Source: Parasitella parasitica
Lineage: Eukaryota; Mucoromycota; Mucoromycetes; Mucorales; Mucoraceae
Reading direction: 5' to 3'
Assembly (NCBI GenBank): GCA_025201805.1
Contig: MU619292.1
Coordinates: forward strand, 22,263 to 61,459
Length of the DNA: 39,197 nucleotides
The notes under the pieces are model-generated. The model had not been told where the DNA came from. It worked only from the letters and a program-made list of their open reading frames with translations, and ran no database searches. Position numbers and translations under genes: made by a program. Positions within the stretch are counted from its first letter, which is position 1, and every line of letters starts with the position of its first letter. Below are positions 17,811 through 28,779 of the stretch, piece after piece.

Positions 17811-20164
17811 ACAGCCTAACAATAAACCTTAAAAAAGAATTCCTACACTCTTTTTCTTGATCCTTATGCTAGTTTAGCCACATCACATCTTGCTACGAAG
17901 TTAATATTATAGTTTATTATGAATTTCATATACTAAGAAATGTGCCTGACGCTGTATCTAAGTTTCCTTAGTCAATCGAGTTAAAAATACATTATAAGTG
18001 TGATATATAGCACATGCTTCGCTCAATGTTATCAGCTTGAGCGTTTCACGTTGTACAAATAGCGCATAATCAATACTTTGAATTGCCCAAGAATATGGGG
18101 TAAATTTCAAAGCTTGGTATAATTGTAATACCAGTTTTTTGTTGTAATAAACCACTGACACATCCGATCATATCATGTGAAGATATTTCATTAAAGCAGC
18201 CTTTTTCTTCTTAAGAAATGGGATAAATAATGATCTTATATGTGTAACGTTTGTAGATGTAGCAAGTTATATTTAGAGCAAACAATCCTCCTCGATAATT
18301 GATGTAGCTATGGGTTGTTATCATTTTACTCTAAAATAGTTGTTGATTGCAAAAGAAAGGTTGAGTGTTTTTAAACACCATCCCAAAAGCCGAACGTTTA
18401 TTTATTTTTTATTCATAATATATAGCGATTCTGGTTAGAAGCCAAGATGTATTTATGTGTGGCCATGCTATCAGATTAGCCAGTAATAACTGGCAACTTC
18501 CGTTACCTGTATAAACCATAATATATCTGACATTTTCTATATTGGTAAGAATACTCGTTCTCAGACTGCCTATAAACTATTACTAACTACTCCTCAATTT
18601 ACACAAGCTAATATTTGATAAAAGGTACGCAACACCTATATTTTCACCAGTAATCATACTCTTTACTGCTCTCTATCTCTTTTTGGTGGGCATTGTCGAT
18701 TTAGCGAGTTCAGCGTGAATTCTAATAGCATCTGTAGTCCTTCGTCTTTTTCAAATCCATTCCAGTTTATTGATTTTCGAGAAGTATGTTGTACCAGGAG
18801 TCTTGAAAAGGGTACACCAGAGAATTATATATGATTGAATATAACTTTAGTTGTCTATTTACATAGAATAAATCTACATTTATCAGAATCTGTGAATACA
18901 ATCAGATCATGTTTGACATTTTGTTATATCTATACCTAGAACCATTATTTTAATTCGGTTGTCATGGCAACAGTTCCTGATCGGATCTAATTTCGCCGGA
19001 AATTCTATTAATCATGAAAGGCCGAATTAAGAAACCATTCACTGGGTTCTACTTAATCCTAATTACAAAGCTGAGCTTATCGATGTATGATTTACATTAA
19101 TAATGATTAGCTGATCGAAGATAATTAGTTTTTGCTCTGACTAACTATCTTCATTAGCAAATGCATAATAAAATCAATGACGATGGTAGGATGACAATGC
19201 CCTGCATAATAAAGTGGCATAAGATTGATCTAAAAGGTACCGATATTTGAAATCGGTATTTAAATGGCCTAATCAAAAATTTGACTTATAAAATCATCTG
19301 TAAAACTTAAAAGAAAGATGTTTGTTGGAAATAAAAAGATAAAAAACCGGTGGTTAACGAGATACGAAGACTTTATGATACTTTATTTAAGATCGAAATT
19401 GCATCTGGGTTATTTATACCTTTTACAACTACATAAATTTATAGTGACTCATTTAGATTACAAATTGGCAACAAAATACTTAGTAACAATCTGCTTGACA
19501 GGATATGATGTAAGGCTATACAACAAGGGCTGTACGTCTTTGATCTGACAGTGCCTTAACCCCGATCCTGGTGCTCAGATCTGTGTTTATTAAAGGAATA
19601 ACTTTCTTGATTTCTCTAGTTTACACAAGCGTATCACATCACATCATTGGACAGTCTTCAATCTTCATTTGAAGTACATTGCTATGATCTCCTAGTTATA
19701 ATTATGGCAGATCAACAAATATTTTTATAAACTGTGGAATCGGTATGAATTGTTATATGGATTCACGGAAAAAATTATAATAAAAAAACAATAATGTCAA
19801 CTTGATAAAGGTATAGGTTTTATTATCAAATCGACAGGTGTATAAAGCTCCCGTTCATCTACTGGCCAAGTAGATGAACCTTTATATACTTAAACTGTGG
19901 ATAAATGTTCTACTCTCGCAATTTAACATGTACGGCAATACTGCGTAACTAGCATCTTAACTTTGTGCTAACCTACATATCAGCAGACTCAAGATACCTT
20001 AAATCTATTTGAGTGAGGAGATAGACTTTACCCGAGGTGGTATCCTGATCAATCTTCTATGCGAAGATTATTAATATTGATCCAAAAGCGTATATCATTT
20101 CTTGTATAGTCTTATCCAGTCTATATTAATAGTGCATGACTGAGTGTATATCACTTAGCTTTCA
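17811..20164. other. Gene-free AT-rich DNA with inverted repeats
   Basis: No gene supported. Contents include a perfect 11-bp hairpin with a 5-nt loop (19853-19863 with 19869-19879), an imperfect hairpin of about 22 bp (19107-19129 with 19140-19161), and a 14-bp X-box-like imperfect palindrome at 18958-18971. A 76-codon frame at 19318-19548 is unrecognised. Confidence 0.5.
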
Positions 20165-20530
20165 CCTTAGCATATATCGGTATATGTAGCATGTCTATAG
20201 CATGTCATAAGCATATCTATAGCATTGCATATATTGTACAAGTCTGTAGTAAATAATATATCTGTAGCTAGTATCATGGATATAAGTATGTGTCTTATAG
20301 TGCGTATCGAGAAACTGGGAATACGCATCTGAAGCATAAATCTTATATAGCATAAGCTCGTAGAATACACTAGATTTAGTAAATGTCTGAGGCTCGTGTC
20401 GAGATATAAATATAAGTCTATAGCGTCATCCATTCTAATGGTGTCATCTCTAGCTTATATCTTATATAGTATAAATCTGTATTGCACATCTTATTATCTG
20501 TGCGCATATGTTGTAGTCTATATCAATTTA
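20165..20530. repeat. Degenerate minisatellite with TCT(A/G)TAG(C/T) core
   Basis: The core recurs with drift, for example at 20194, 20216, 20243, 20261, 20293 and 20417, spaced by about 18-32 nt in the better-preserved left part and embedded in ATATAAG/CATAT-rich sequence. It is non-coding. Confidence 0.6.
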
Positions 20531-20842
20531 AGGTAACTGGATGAATCTAGAAATGGAATGCAGATCATCATAGTGAATGTATTTCACACTGTGTATATTA
20601 TTTGAGTGTTTAAAAAGCTGTAGTATCTCAGCGATAGAATAGCAAAAGCTATGATCCAAAATGTTTTAAACGTAAGAAAGTTCGATTTACTTCAAATATA
20701 CAGCATAATTCCAAGATGAGACGTTCTCAGTTTTCAACATCAAACTCAGGAACATAGCTTCCATTGGCTCAGACTTTGATCACGTGCGTATTATTAAATA
20801 AAATTAGAAAAGTAATTAATATATTATGAATTAATATAAGAA

Positions 20843-20916
20843 GCTCGCTTAGCTCAGTTGGTTAGAGCGTGGTGCTAATAACGCCAAGGTCACAAGTTCG
20901 ACCCTTGTAGTGAGCA
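20843..20916 (+). tRNA. tRNA-Ile, anticodon AAT
   Basis: A 74-nt cloverleaf without an intron. The acceptor stem GCTCGCT pairs with AGTGAGC (one G-T pair), followed by discriminator A. The D stem is GCTC/GAGC. The anticodon stem TGGTG/CGCCA encloses loop CTAATAA, so the anticodon is AAT. The T arm is ACAAG-TTCGACC-CTTGT. The Pol III terminator TTTTTT lies at 20920-20925. Confidence 0.96.
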
Positions 20917-21069
20917 TTATTTTTTGCGGATATTTTTGAATGTGGTGCTTGTAGAAAATTATGTTGAATTGTTTGACCAAGTTAAAGTTCATAAATTTTT
21001 ATTACGTTGCAGTATAGCATGAATACTAATCCCATAAATAAATCCTTTATATAAATCATAAACTCTGCA

Positions 21070-23039
21070 TCATTTATTTTGATGATAACCATTGTACAAA
21101 CCAACGCAATCACTATCTATACTTAAGCGACTTTTACTTTCCTCGCTACGCTCACCTTCCAAATGAGATAGATATTTTTCATCTACATCCCCTGTAACGT
21201 AACGGTTGTCAAATACAGAAGTATCAAACTTTTGAATGAATTGATTGAAACGACGGACAGACTCTACTAAATCCTCTAAATCTTGGTAAATGACCTTGTC
21301 TGCATTGATTTCTTCAGCTACTTGTTCTTCATTTCTTCCATGTGCTACAAGTTCTTGACGTGTAGGCATATCAATACCATAAACGTTAGGATATTTGATA
21401 GGGGGAGCGCAAGATGCAAAATACACTTTGTTGGCTCCTGCATCACGAGCCATTTGAATAATTTCTTTAGAAGTTGTGCCTCTTACAATGGAATCTAATA
21501 AACCAGTTAATTACAAGTCCTTATAAATTAACGGTTAGTGAAGTCTACCATCTACCAGCAATACATTTTTGCCGTGGAATTCTAATGCCATCGCATTTAA
21601 CTTACGGCGAACATTTTTACGCCTGTAAAGAAACGAAAAAAAAAAACCTTCATTAGAAGCAGTTTGCAACTGCTAATTTAAGATTAAATACCTTGTTTGT
21701 TGGCCAGGCATAATGAATGTACGTCCAACATACCTATTCTTATTGAAACCTTCACGGTAAACAATATTCAATCTGCGAGACAGCTGTAGTGCAGCCACGC
21801 GACTAGTATCAGGAACCTACAACTTCATTAGTTTCACACTTGCAATTGACCAGGGCTAGTACATCTTACGGGAATAACAACATCGATATCCATCTCATCA
21901 CCAAACGTTTTTTTCACTTTTTCAGCCAAAGCTTCGCCCATACTCAGGCGAGATTTATAGACGGATATCCCATCCATAATGCTGTCTTGACGAGCAAAAT
22001 AAACAAACTCGAAAATACAAGGAGTAACTTCTTTTCCAGTTACCAATTCACGACGAGATACATTTCCGCCTTGAGTAATAATGACAGCTTCACCAGGCTT
22101 TACATCTTCAAAACTAGTAAACCCGAGTGACTCCAATACCACACTCTCCGATGAAAACATGTAGTCAAATCCTGCAGGGTTTTTACGACGGCCCATGATC
22201 AAGGGACGAATACCATGTGGATCCCTAATACCAATAATACCATAGCCAGCAATCATTGCAACACAGGCATAGCCACCTCTACATTGCTGATGCAAATCCT
22301 TGATTGCAGTGAAGATGTCTTCTTCATTGACCCTATGTATGAGTAATAACAAAAAATATCAGTTAGATTTGAGATGTTGCAATCACATCTGTAGATTCCA
22401 CTGATTTTTACCTGAATTTTCCAGTCTTTTGGAGATTGTTGGCCAGTATATTCAAGAGGAGTTCTGAGTCAGAGTCTGTGTTAATATGGCGATGAGCAAT
22501 TTTGTCAAGGTAGACCCTTAATTCATCAGCGTTGGTCAAATTTCCATTCTATATGTTTGTCAGTCATCAAGATTATAGCCTAAAAGAAGACTTACATGAG
22601 CAAATGTGATGCCATATGGAGAGTTTACATAGAATGGTTGAGCCTCAGATGTAGATGATGATCCGGCCGTGGGATATCTGACTGAAGAAGCGGTCGTACA
22701 AAATGAATTAGTGGCAGCTAAACTAACGCACATGCAAAATCAAGATGATTACCATGGCCAATGCCAATACTCCCCACAAGTCTTGCTAATTGTGATTGTT
22801 CAAACACATCATTGACCATACCATTGCCTTTACATTGATAAAGACGACCTTTAGGGCCAGATGTCACAATACCAGCTGCATCCTTGTAATCAATGACATT
22901 AGCCTCATATTATGCAAATATTTTATTTCAGAGAATCATTCACCTGTCCTCGATGTTGTAACAAACCTAAGCTTTCAAAAAGATCTGGACAAGCAGAAGC
23001 ACTTTGGTCAGCCAAAATTAAAGCTGAAATCCCGCACAT
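21070..23039 (-). CDS. ADE4: Amidophosphoribosyltransferase (glutamine PRPP amidotransferase)
   Basis: First committed step of de novo purine synthesis: PRPP plus glutamine gives phosphoribosylamine. Eight exons: 23039-22944, 22882-22753, 22681-22596, 22548-22413, 22332-21870, 21816-21692, 21622-21549 and 21494-21070, giving about 511 residues, the length of yeast Ade4. The start is fixed by [12 protein letters not shown]: Cys2 becomes the N-terminal nucleophile of the Ntn glutaminase domain. [22 protein letters not shown] and NGNLTN follow. The phosphoribosyltransferase half shows the PRPP loop [17 protein letters not shown] (about 362-378) and [16 protein letters not shown]. By printed coordinates exon 4 is 136 nt, while an unbroken frame ([18 protein letters not shown]) needs 137; my by-eye reading near 22435-22441 is uncertain by one base. 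Confidence 0.95.
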
Positions 23040-23125
23040 TTTTCAGGATATTTTGTGAAAAAAAGTTGAAGGAAGAGAGATGATTCAATTGAGGCATTGT
23101 TAGAGATGTAACTTTAAAAGTGAAG

Positions 23126-23132
23126 TGAGTCA
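23126..23132. promoter_or_regulatory. Gcn4/Bas1-type site in the ADE4-OPA3 divergent promoter
   Basis: TGAGTCA on the plus strand is TGACTCA on the ADE4 sense strand, about 90 nt upstream of the ADE4 ATG. In yeast, Gcn4 binds TGACTCA and Bas1 binds TGACTC to activate purine genes including ADE4. Use of the site in this organism is inference. Confidence 0.45.
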
Positions 23133-23250
23133 ATCTGGAAAGCAGTCGCAACTATTGCTCTGTTTTGGGCAGTAGCATGCTTATCATTGAGCACAGCAGC
23201 CATAACAGAAACAACCCTTGTCTTTCTAGATTAAATCAAATACAACTCCA

Positions 23251-23288
23251 TCTTCCTCTCTCTCTCTCTTTCTTTTCTTTTTTTACAG
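23251..23288 (+). promoter_or_regulatory. Pyrimidine tract and possible 5'UTR splice acceptor before the OPA3-like gene
   Basis: A CT-rich tract (23251-23284) runs into TTTTACAG at 23281-23288, seven bases before the ATG at 23295. It could be the 3' end of a leader intron or just an initiator-like tract. I could not settle on the donor. Confidence 0.35.
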
Positions 23289-23294
23289 TTTCAA

Positions 23295-24122
23295 ATGAGC
23301 ACAATCAAAATCGGTTCTTTGCTAGTCAAGTATGTAAACCTTGCGTTTTGTAGACAATATTATCAATTAACTTTTAATATAGAACATTAGCAAAACCTGT
23401 CGCAAATTCTATCAAGACTCAAGCCAAATCACATCCTAAATTCAAAGCATTTTGCATCAGTGTGGCTCAGGTAAGTTAAATAGTGATGCAGTAATAAAAT
23501 ATCAGACTGATTGATTACCCAGGGCTCGCATACCTTAGAAATGACCTTGAAGATGAAGTTTTTGGGCTATAAGACTGAAAAAATCAGGCCGTTAAATGAT
23601 GCGAGGTAAAATGCGAGGCATTTATTTTCATATAGCAATTATTCAGCACTGTATAGAGCCATTGAAAGTGGGGCAAACTTCTTGAGTGAAGCATTTGTAT
23701 TTGCTGTAGCAGCGTCTGTTATTTTTGCAGAAAGTTGGAGGTAGATAAGTCAGAATTTTGATGCAGCAAAAAAAAAAGTTGACGGGTACTTGATTTAGAT
23801 CGCGAGCAACTGCCAAAAATCGTAGAAATTATGTAGACGAAGCTCTAGAGAACTTGGAAGCCCAAAATAAAAGTTTGACGGAAATGCTTGAAGAAACTCG
23901 ACATGTGAACCGAACCAGCGAGGAGAGATTAAAGCAGATCGAGGAGGATAATATACATCTTCGAGAACTGTTGAATGAGGTAGAATTTGGATCTTGATGA
24001 GAATGTGTTGTTTTAAAATATTGTATATTTAGATTTTATCTGTCAGTATGGGACTAAAACGACATACGGAATACCAACAACAGCCTACCATCATAACACT
24101 TCCGGGAATCAGCAATGAATAA
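23295..24122 (+). CDS. OPA3: OPA3-like mitochondrial protein
   Basis: Six exons: 23295-23329, 23383-23470, 23523-23605, 23657-23740, 23799-23979 and 24033-24122, giving 186 residues. Introns are 51-58 nt. The N terminus matches the OPA3 family throughout: IKIGSLLVKTLAKPVANSIK, then HPKFKAFCISVAQ, EMTLKMKFLGYK, IRPLNDARAIELGANFLSEA, and a hydrophobic segment VFAVAASVIFAESWR. A charged coiled-coil follows (EALENLEAQNKSLTEMLEET and on to LRELLNEI). OPA3 proteins are mitochondrial membrane proteins affecting mitochondrial shape and lipid metabolism; the molecular activity is not known. A start at 23295 gives a short N terminus like that of homologues. The gene is divergent from ADE4. Confidence 0.93.
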
Positions 24123-24609
24123 ACTATATAGAGATTTCTTTGTTATTCAATGCCATTGATTGAATATACCCCTCCCCAAAAAATTTATTATTAAACAAGG
24201 AAATGGCCTTCTGATTTGTTTTTGACTCAAACGGAACCTTTCAAAAAGTTTGTGATACGTCTTTTCATGGTTTTCCTCATCTTACAACATGTGATAACGT
24301 TATATTTAATGTGTTTATCGCTTTGTTTTATCCCCAATAGAAATAGTTGGAGCGCTTTCTTACATTATTGTTCTATAGACAGATAATCCAATCGCTTCCA
24401 ATAAAACGTCATCATAGCATGTAATCATTATTGAGAATCTTTTTACTAATGCACCTCGATGAACACAAAAACTCAATTAACCATCCAATCTCGCTGCGCT
24501 CAATAGATAGTGTCATACTACGAGCTAAATGAATTTTGTTTCTGGGTCATTGCCGCGCTTTGAGAAAACTCTAATAGGCTAAAGAATAAATAGTTTGGCT
24601 TTTTGACCT
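24123..24609. other. Intergenic DNA after the OPA3-like gene
   Basis: No gene seen. It is AT-rich with scattered A/T tracts. Confidence 0.5.
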
Positions 24610-25402
24610 TCAGTTTGCTACGGTTCGTCTTCCAAGTTGATATTTTGCTATGAACTTCCTGTACTCCGCGGTCGTGTCTTTAAGCTTAACAGACCTGCGG
24701 GTAGTATTTTGGGCAATCAGAGACAAGAACACTTTCACAAAGAATTCTTTTCGTACAAATTCATTCAAGTTGAAATTGCTGTTTGCGGACAGTTCTTTCA
24801 AGAATATGTATTTTGAAAAAGCAAATGTGTGAGTGATGACTGTATGAGTAGTATTCACTAGATTATACAATGGCTGCAAAAATCTGGTTTCCATATATTT
24901 TTGATAGTCGTTTTCACTGTCATCACCTTTTTTCTTGTTTTATCATCAAAGCTTTTCGTTGTAGAACCAGGTTTGGTAGCAGTAGAGTCAGACTTGGAAG
25001 CAGTAACATTGGGTACATTCATGAAACTATCAGATTGTGTAGCCTTGCTTGATTCACCTATCATTGGATCTTGAGCATTGGTTTTACGAAAACCGATCTT
25101 GCTTGTGCTACCAATTTCGTCTTAAGCTTTTTTTAAGTATGTAATAGGTGTTTAAAATGCTTGACTCCTTCAGTCTTATGAATATAATGTAATAATACAT
25201 ACTTCTTTTTCTAAAGGTTACAGATGACTGAAAATCATCATCTGAATTGTCGGTTATAATTTTTTCATCTGTGTATACCGTTATAGCTTCAATTTGTGGT
25301 AAGTAAAGTTTTGATCAGAAATTAATATGCATCTTTACCGTTTCTGTTCAAAGACTCCTCTTCAGAGCAAGAAGTAGAAGTATCCTTCCGAATTTTCGTC
25401 AT
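24610..25402 (-). pseudogene. Unrecognised minus-strand gene, apparently frameshifted
   Basis: Coding-like pieces join on the minus strand: MTKIRKDTSTSCSEEE... from an ATG at 25402; then, after a GTAAAG...ACACAG intron, DEKIITDNSDDDFQSS; then, after a GTATGT...TTAAG intron, NEIGSTSKIGFRKTNAQD and on to FDDKTRKK. The continuation GDDSENDYQKYMETRFLQPL... FLKELSANSNFNLNEFVRKE...KLKDTTAEYRKFI runs to a stop at 24610. The last join needs one extra base in the A6 run at 24928-24933 (T6 on the plus strand). This is either a real frameshift or a homopolymer error. A splice-acceptor-like CTTTCAG just before the first ATG suggests more exons upstream. The acidic N-terminal half and helical C-terminal half give no recognised domain. 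Confidence 0.45.
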
Positions 25403-28400
25403 CTGTACTTTTCTGAAAGGAAAAGTTATTTATATATTGTGTCCTCAGAAAACTAGTTTAAAAAAGAAATAAATGTGTAAAAAAAAAACAAGACAAAAAA
25501 TATTTATGGAGAATATGCAATGTTGGTGGTTCTAGTAACGATAATATGTGCTTTTGAATATGACAATTATTTTTGAGGAAACATCATTTATTTCTTTCCA
25601 ATGGATGTTTATATTCCAATAAACTCCATTTGTTTTTTCAAAATGGACAAAATTTACAGGTTGCACTATATAGACAGTACACCTTGTTCAAGTATTTGCC
25701 TTTTTTTTTATATGTTAAAACCCCCACTTGGCCTGTGGTTGCCATAATATTGGATATATAAATAGTTTTCAGTCAAGTATTCAACTCATTCTGATCATCT
25801 CCACATGCATACAATGTTTACCTATAGTCACTTTAACAATACCTAATGTTTTAAACATCTGTTAGACTCCCAGTACCATTGGATGTAATAATTCAGCTCA
25901 TCTTCCTGTTCCTCATAAGGATCTTAACAAAATTAAAAGTTTAAAAGGAGAAGGCAAAAGAAAAGAAATCTTTCGACAAGGATAAAAGTGCCAAGCGAAA
26001 AGAGGCTAAACGGGTCTTCCAGGCAAGACTACGTATAATGATGGCTGAACACATGTATCCCTTGAGAAGATTTGATTGTATAGACTGCCGGCGATATTGT
26101 GATTGATCCTACTACTCACCGAAAGAATCAAATTTCCTACGCCCTTTCACGTGATACTTGCAGGGCCAGACCCATCAAAGAACATCCGAGAAGACTGATC
26201 TTCGTTTTCTAAACGAAAAAGCTAATGTTTTGCTACTTAATAGTCTAGTCGTGTCACTTCTTACTCTGAATCTTGGTTTTTGCTCAGTATTGGGTGTATG
26301 AGGTACATGTCTACACTTTTCTCGGAAAATAGTCAAGTCATAGGCAGCAACAAGCTTTAGTTTCTTATCAATATGTTTTGAAAGCTGAAAAGGATCGCAT
26401 GTTCCACTTTGTTCTTGCTATATCAACTTAAGTTCTTGATGACTCGCCAATAATAGTTGTTAACAGGGCTACATACACATAAAATCTTGGAATTAAAACT
26501 TCATAATAAAGTATGTTCTATGTGTTTGCAGTGTTATATCGCATCTTGATACAAATTGGAAAGACGATTATTGAAATTTGCCTCAAGAGCTAAAAAGGCC
26601 ATTTGTCTCAGAAACCATGTTTTTCAGTATGATACACTTTGCGGTCAGCAAAAACAAGTATGCATATGCCTATTAAGCTAGCTGTTGCTTGATCTTCTGA
26701 TAAACTTTCAAAATCTTAATACAACATAAATGCGAGACAGGGCGTCAAAATGTGTCTCGTTATGCATTCCCTTTCCTTAACCAAGTTTAAAAGTGTCCCT
26801 CACCGTGGTCAGTTCGGAATCATTTTTTGACATTTCTCAGAAAAGTTATTCACCTTCAGTCTTTAACAGAAAAGGCCGAGCTTTCGAATTAATATTATTA
26901 TAAAAGCAATTACTTCTTTGCGACACATGATGTACTGAAAAACAAACGGCCATCTACTGTATTATTCTACATGCGTAAAAATTGTCATAACTTTTAAGGA
27001 CGCAAAATTTGTTCTTTACAAACACGGCTTGTTAAAAGAACTACAGATAGGAAATACTTTTGTTTGTGAAATGCGTATATATATCAATCATACTCAAGGA
27101 AACGCTCATAATTTATCAAATCGAGCAGCCAAACGTCCAAAAATGGAAAGCTACTATCTAGTATACCTCCAAGCTACGAAATTAGATTTTAATTTGTGTG
27201 TTTGTGGCGCTTTCATTTCAGAAAAGCAACACTATACCAATAGCCGAATGCAAGGCACAAAGAAAACTGCATTGTACATGCATTGGTGCATGTGTATCAA
27301 AGCAACTGAGATGCATGTCCCCTAGTAAGCGGCCCGACTTGAACTTTAACAGACATGAGATTTTCAAAACTAATATTCGTTGTTCTCTACTATTGCTGAA
27401 TGTATATGTAAACAGCCGATTATTTGTATATTATACGAGAAATTTCATCGATTACTACTGTTTATCATATGTAAACCATGCGGTAGAAAATAGGCTGGGT
27501 GTATACACGTAAAACGTATATTTACGTGTCAGCCGAGTTTTCCTGATGTTACAGTTTTACAACAAAGTTGAACACAACCTGCAATCATGTAAGTGTTTTC
27601 TAACTTCTACTTGAATGAGTCGAAAAAAGGTTTCTAAGCTTGTAAATATATACGTGTAAAATTGCTGGTTTATTTTTTTACCCATTTTGTGAGGATATAG
27701 GTGAACTGATATTGCTAGATGACTTATCATGTCTCATTCAAAGGTTGATACAAGCATAAAGGTATACAATATCAGCACCATTTGGGAATCTCGTGAAACT
27801 GTCAACAAAAAAGTATCTGAAAGTGTACTCAAATGTATCATTTATTTACAAGAAAACAGCCTACGCTGTATAAAGTATATCGTTATGTGGAAACCAGCAT
27901 AAACAAACAACTAAACAGACCTAAAATTACTGTGCTTTACATGCATAAGCATACACATGACAGTATATGTAAGTTTTCTATTTGAATGCTCCAAAAGATC
28001 TTTTGAATATGTTGAAAAAGGCACGGATATATCGCAAGTATACAGGCCGCTATAATGCTGCTTATTATACTGCAGCATATACGCTGCATTTATTACAAAG
28101 TTGAGGCAAATGTCGCAGGAATCCAGGCATTTGCAGCTGACAAGTGTTGCCTTATTATGAATAAGCAGAAAAAGGGGAAGGAGTCGTTTTGAGATGGTAA
28201 CTCAAACAGCTATAGATGGCAATATCTTCACGGCCAGACTCTAAATAATGGAAATTTTTCGCGATAGTGGTACACAATCCTCTGTATGAATCCATTCTCC
28301 TGTTTCTAGATGTTTGATAAAATATGCTGTTATTTGAAGAGCCTAGGTTCAGTATTGTAATACCGGAGTGTAGATCAACGATTTTAGCCCGTGGAGAGAT

Positions 28401-28664
28401 ACCACAGGGTGTGTTTTTTTTTGATAAATGTGTTTAAATAAAGTAATGTCTTTAACATTAACTACATGGTGTTATCGATAATGGAGACAATATGAAAAAG
28501 TGATACGAAATGTTGGTTGCAAAAACTAAATAACTTTGTACGACAAATCTTATTTTGCTCGGCAAGCCCTCTGTTTGTAAACAAGGCAAAGAAAATCCTC
28601 ACAGACGTTCCAAGTAACAAGATCGAAGGGCATCGTCTAAAATGTGCATTTAGTCTGCATTTTG
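25403..28664. other. Long region without a supported intact gene
   Basis: Coding-like fragments appear but do not assemble: DPYEEQEDELNYYIQWYWES on the minus strand near 25862-25922, which could be an upstream exon of the broken gene to its left, and AKRVFQARLRIMMAEHMYPL on the plus strand near 26010-26070. A strong hairpin lies at 27493-27534. The rest is AT-rich with nothing recognised; decayed transposon material is possible. Confidence 0.4.
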
Positions 28665-28720
28665 CTCTCTTTTCTCTCTCTCTCTCTATTTTCCTTTTTC
28701 CTTTCCTACATTTTTTTTTC
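28665..28720 (+). promoter_or_regulatory. Pyrimidine-rich tract upstream of the giant trefoil gene
   Basis: A CT-rich tract with (TC)n, 60-115 nt before the ATG at 28780, followed by a T run and an A/T-rich leader. Such CT blocks are typical of well-expressed fungal promoters. No TATA box is convincing. Confidence 0.4.
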
Positions 28721-28779
28721 TTGAAAAAATACATTTCTCTTGATACCTTAATTTGATAGCTTGTATATAACTGAAATAA

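Noticed and set aside
17551-17822. Frames with Pro-Phe, Leu-Phe or Arg-Glu dipeptide repeats
   Set aside because: Translations of the purine microsatellite; only the last 24 codons of one minus frame (from the ATG at 17615) are the true exon 1 of the F-BAR gene.
19318-19548. 76-codon plus-strand frame rich in Leu, Tyr and Lys
   Set aside because: No recognisable domain; lies in a gene desert of biased composition.
27029-27512. Overlapping plus-strand frames of about 100 codons
   Set aside because: No motifs, mutually overlapping, and in AT-rich DNA; likely chance.
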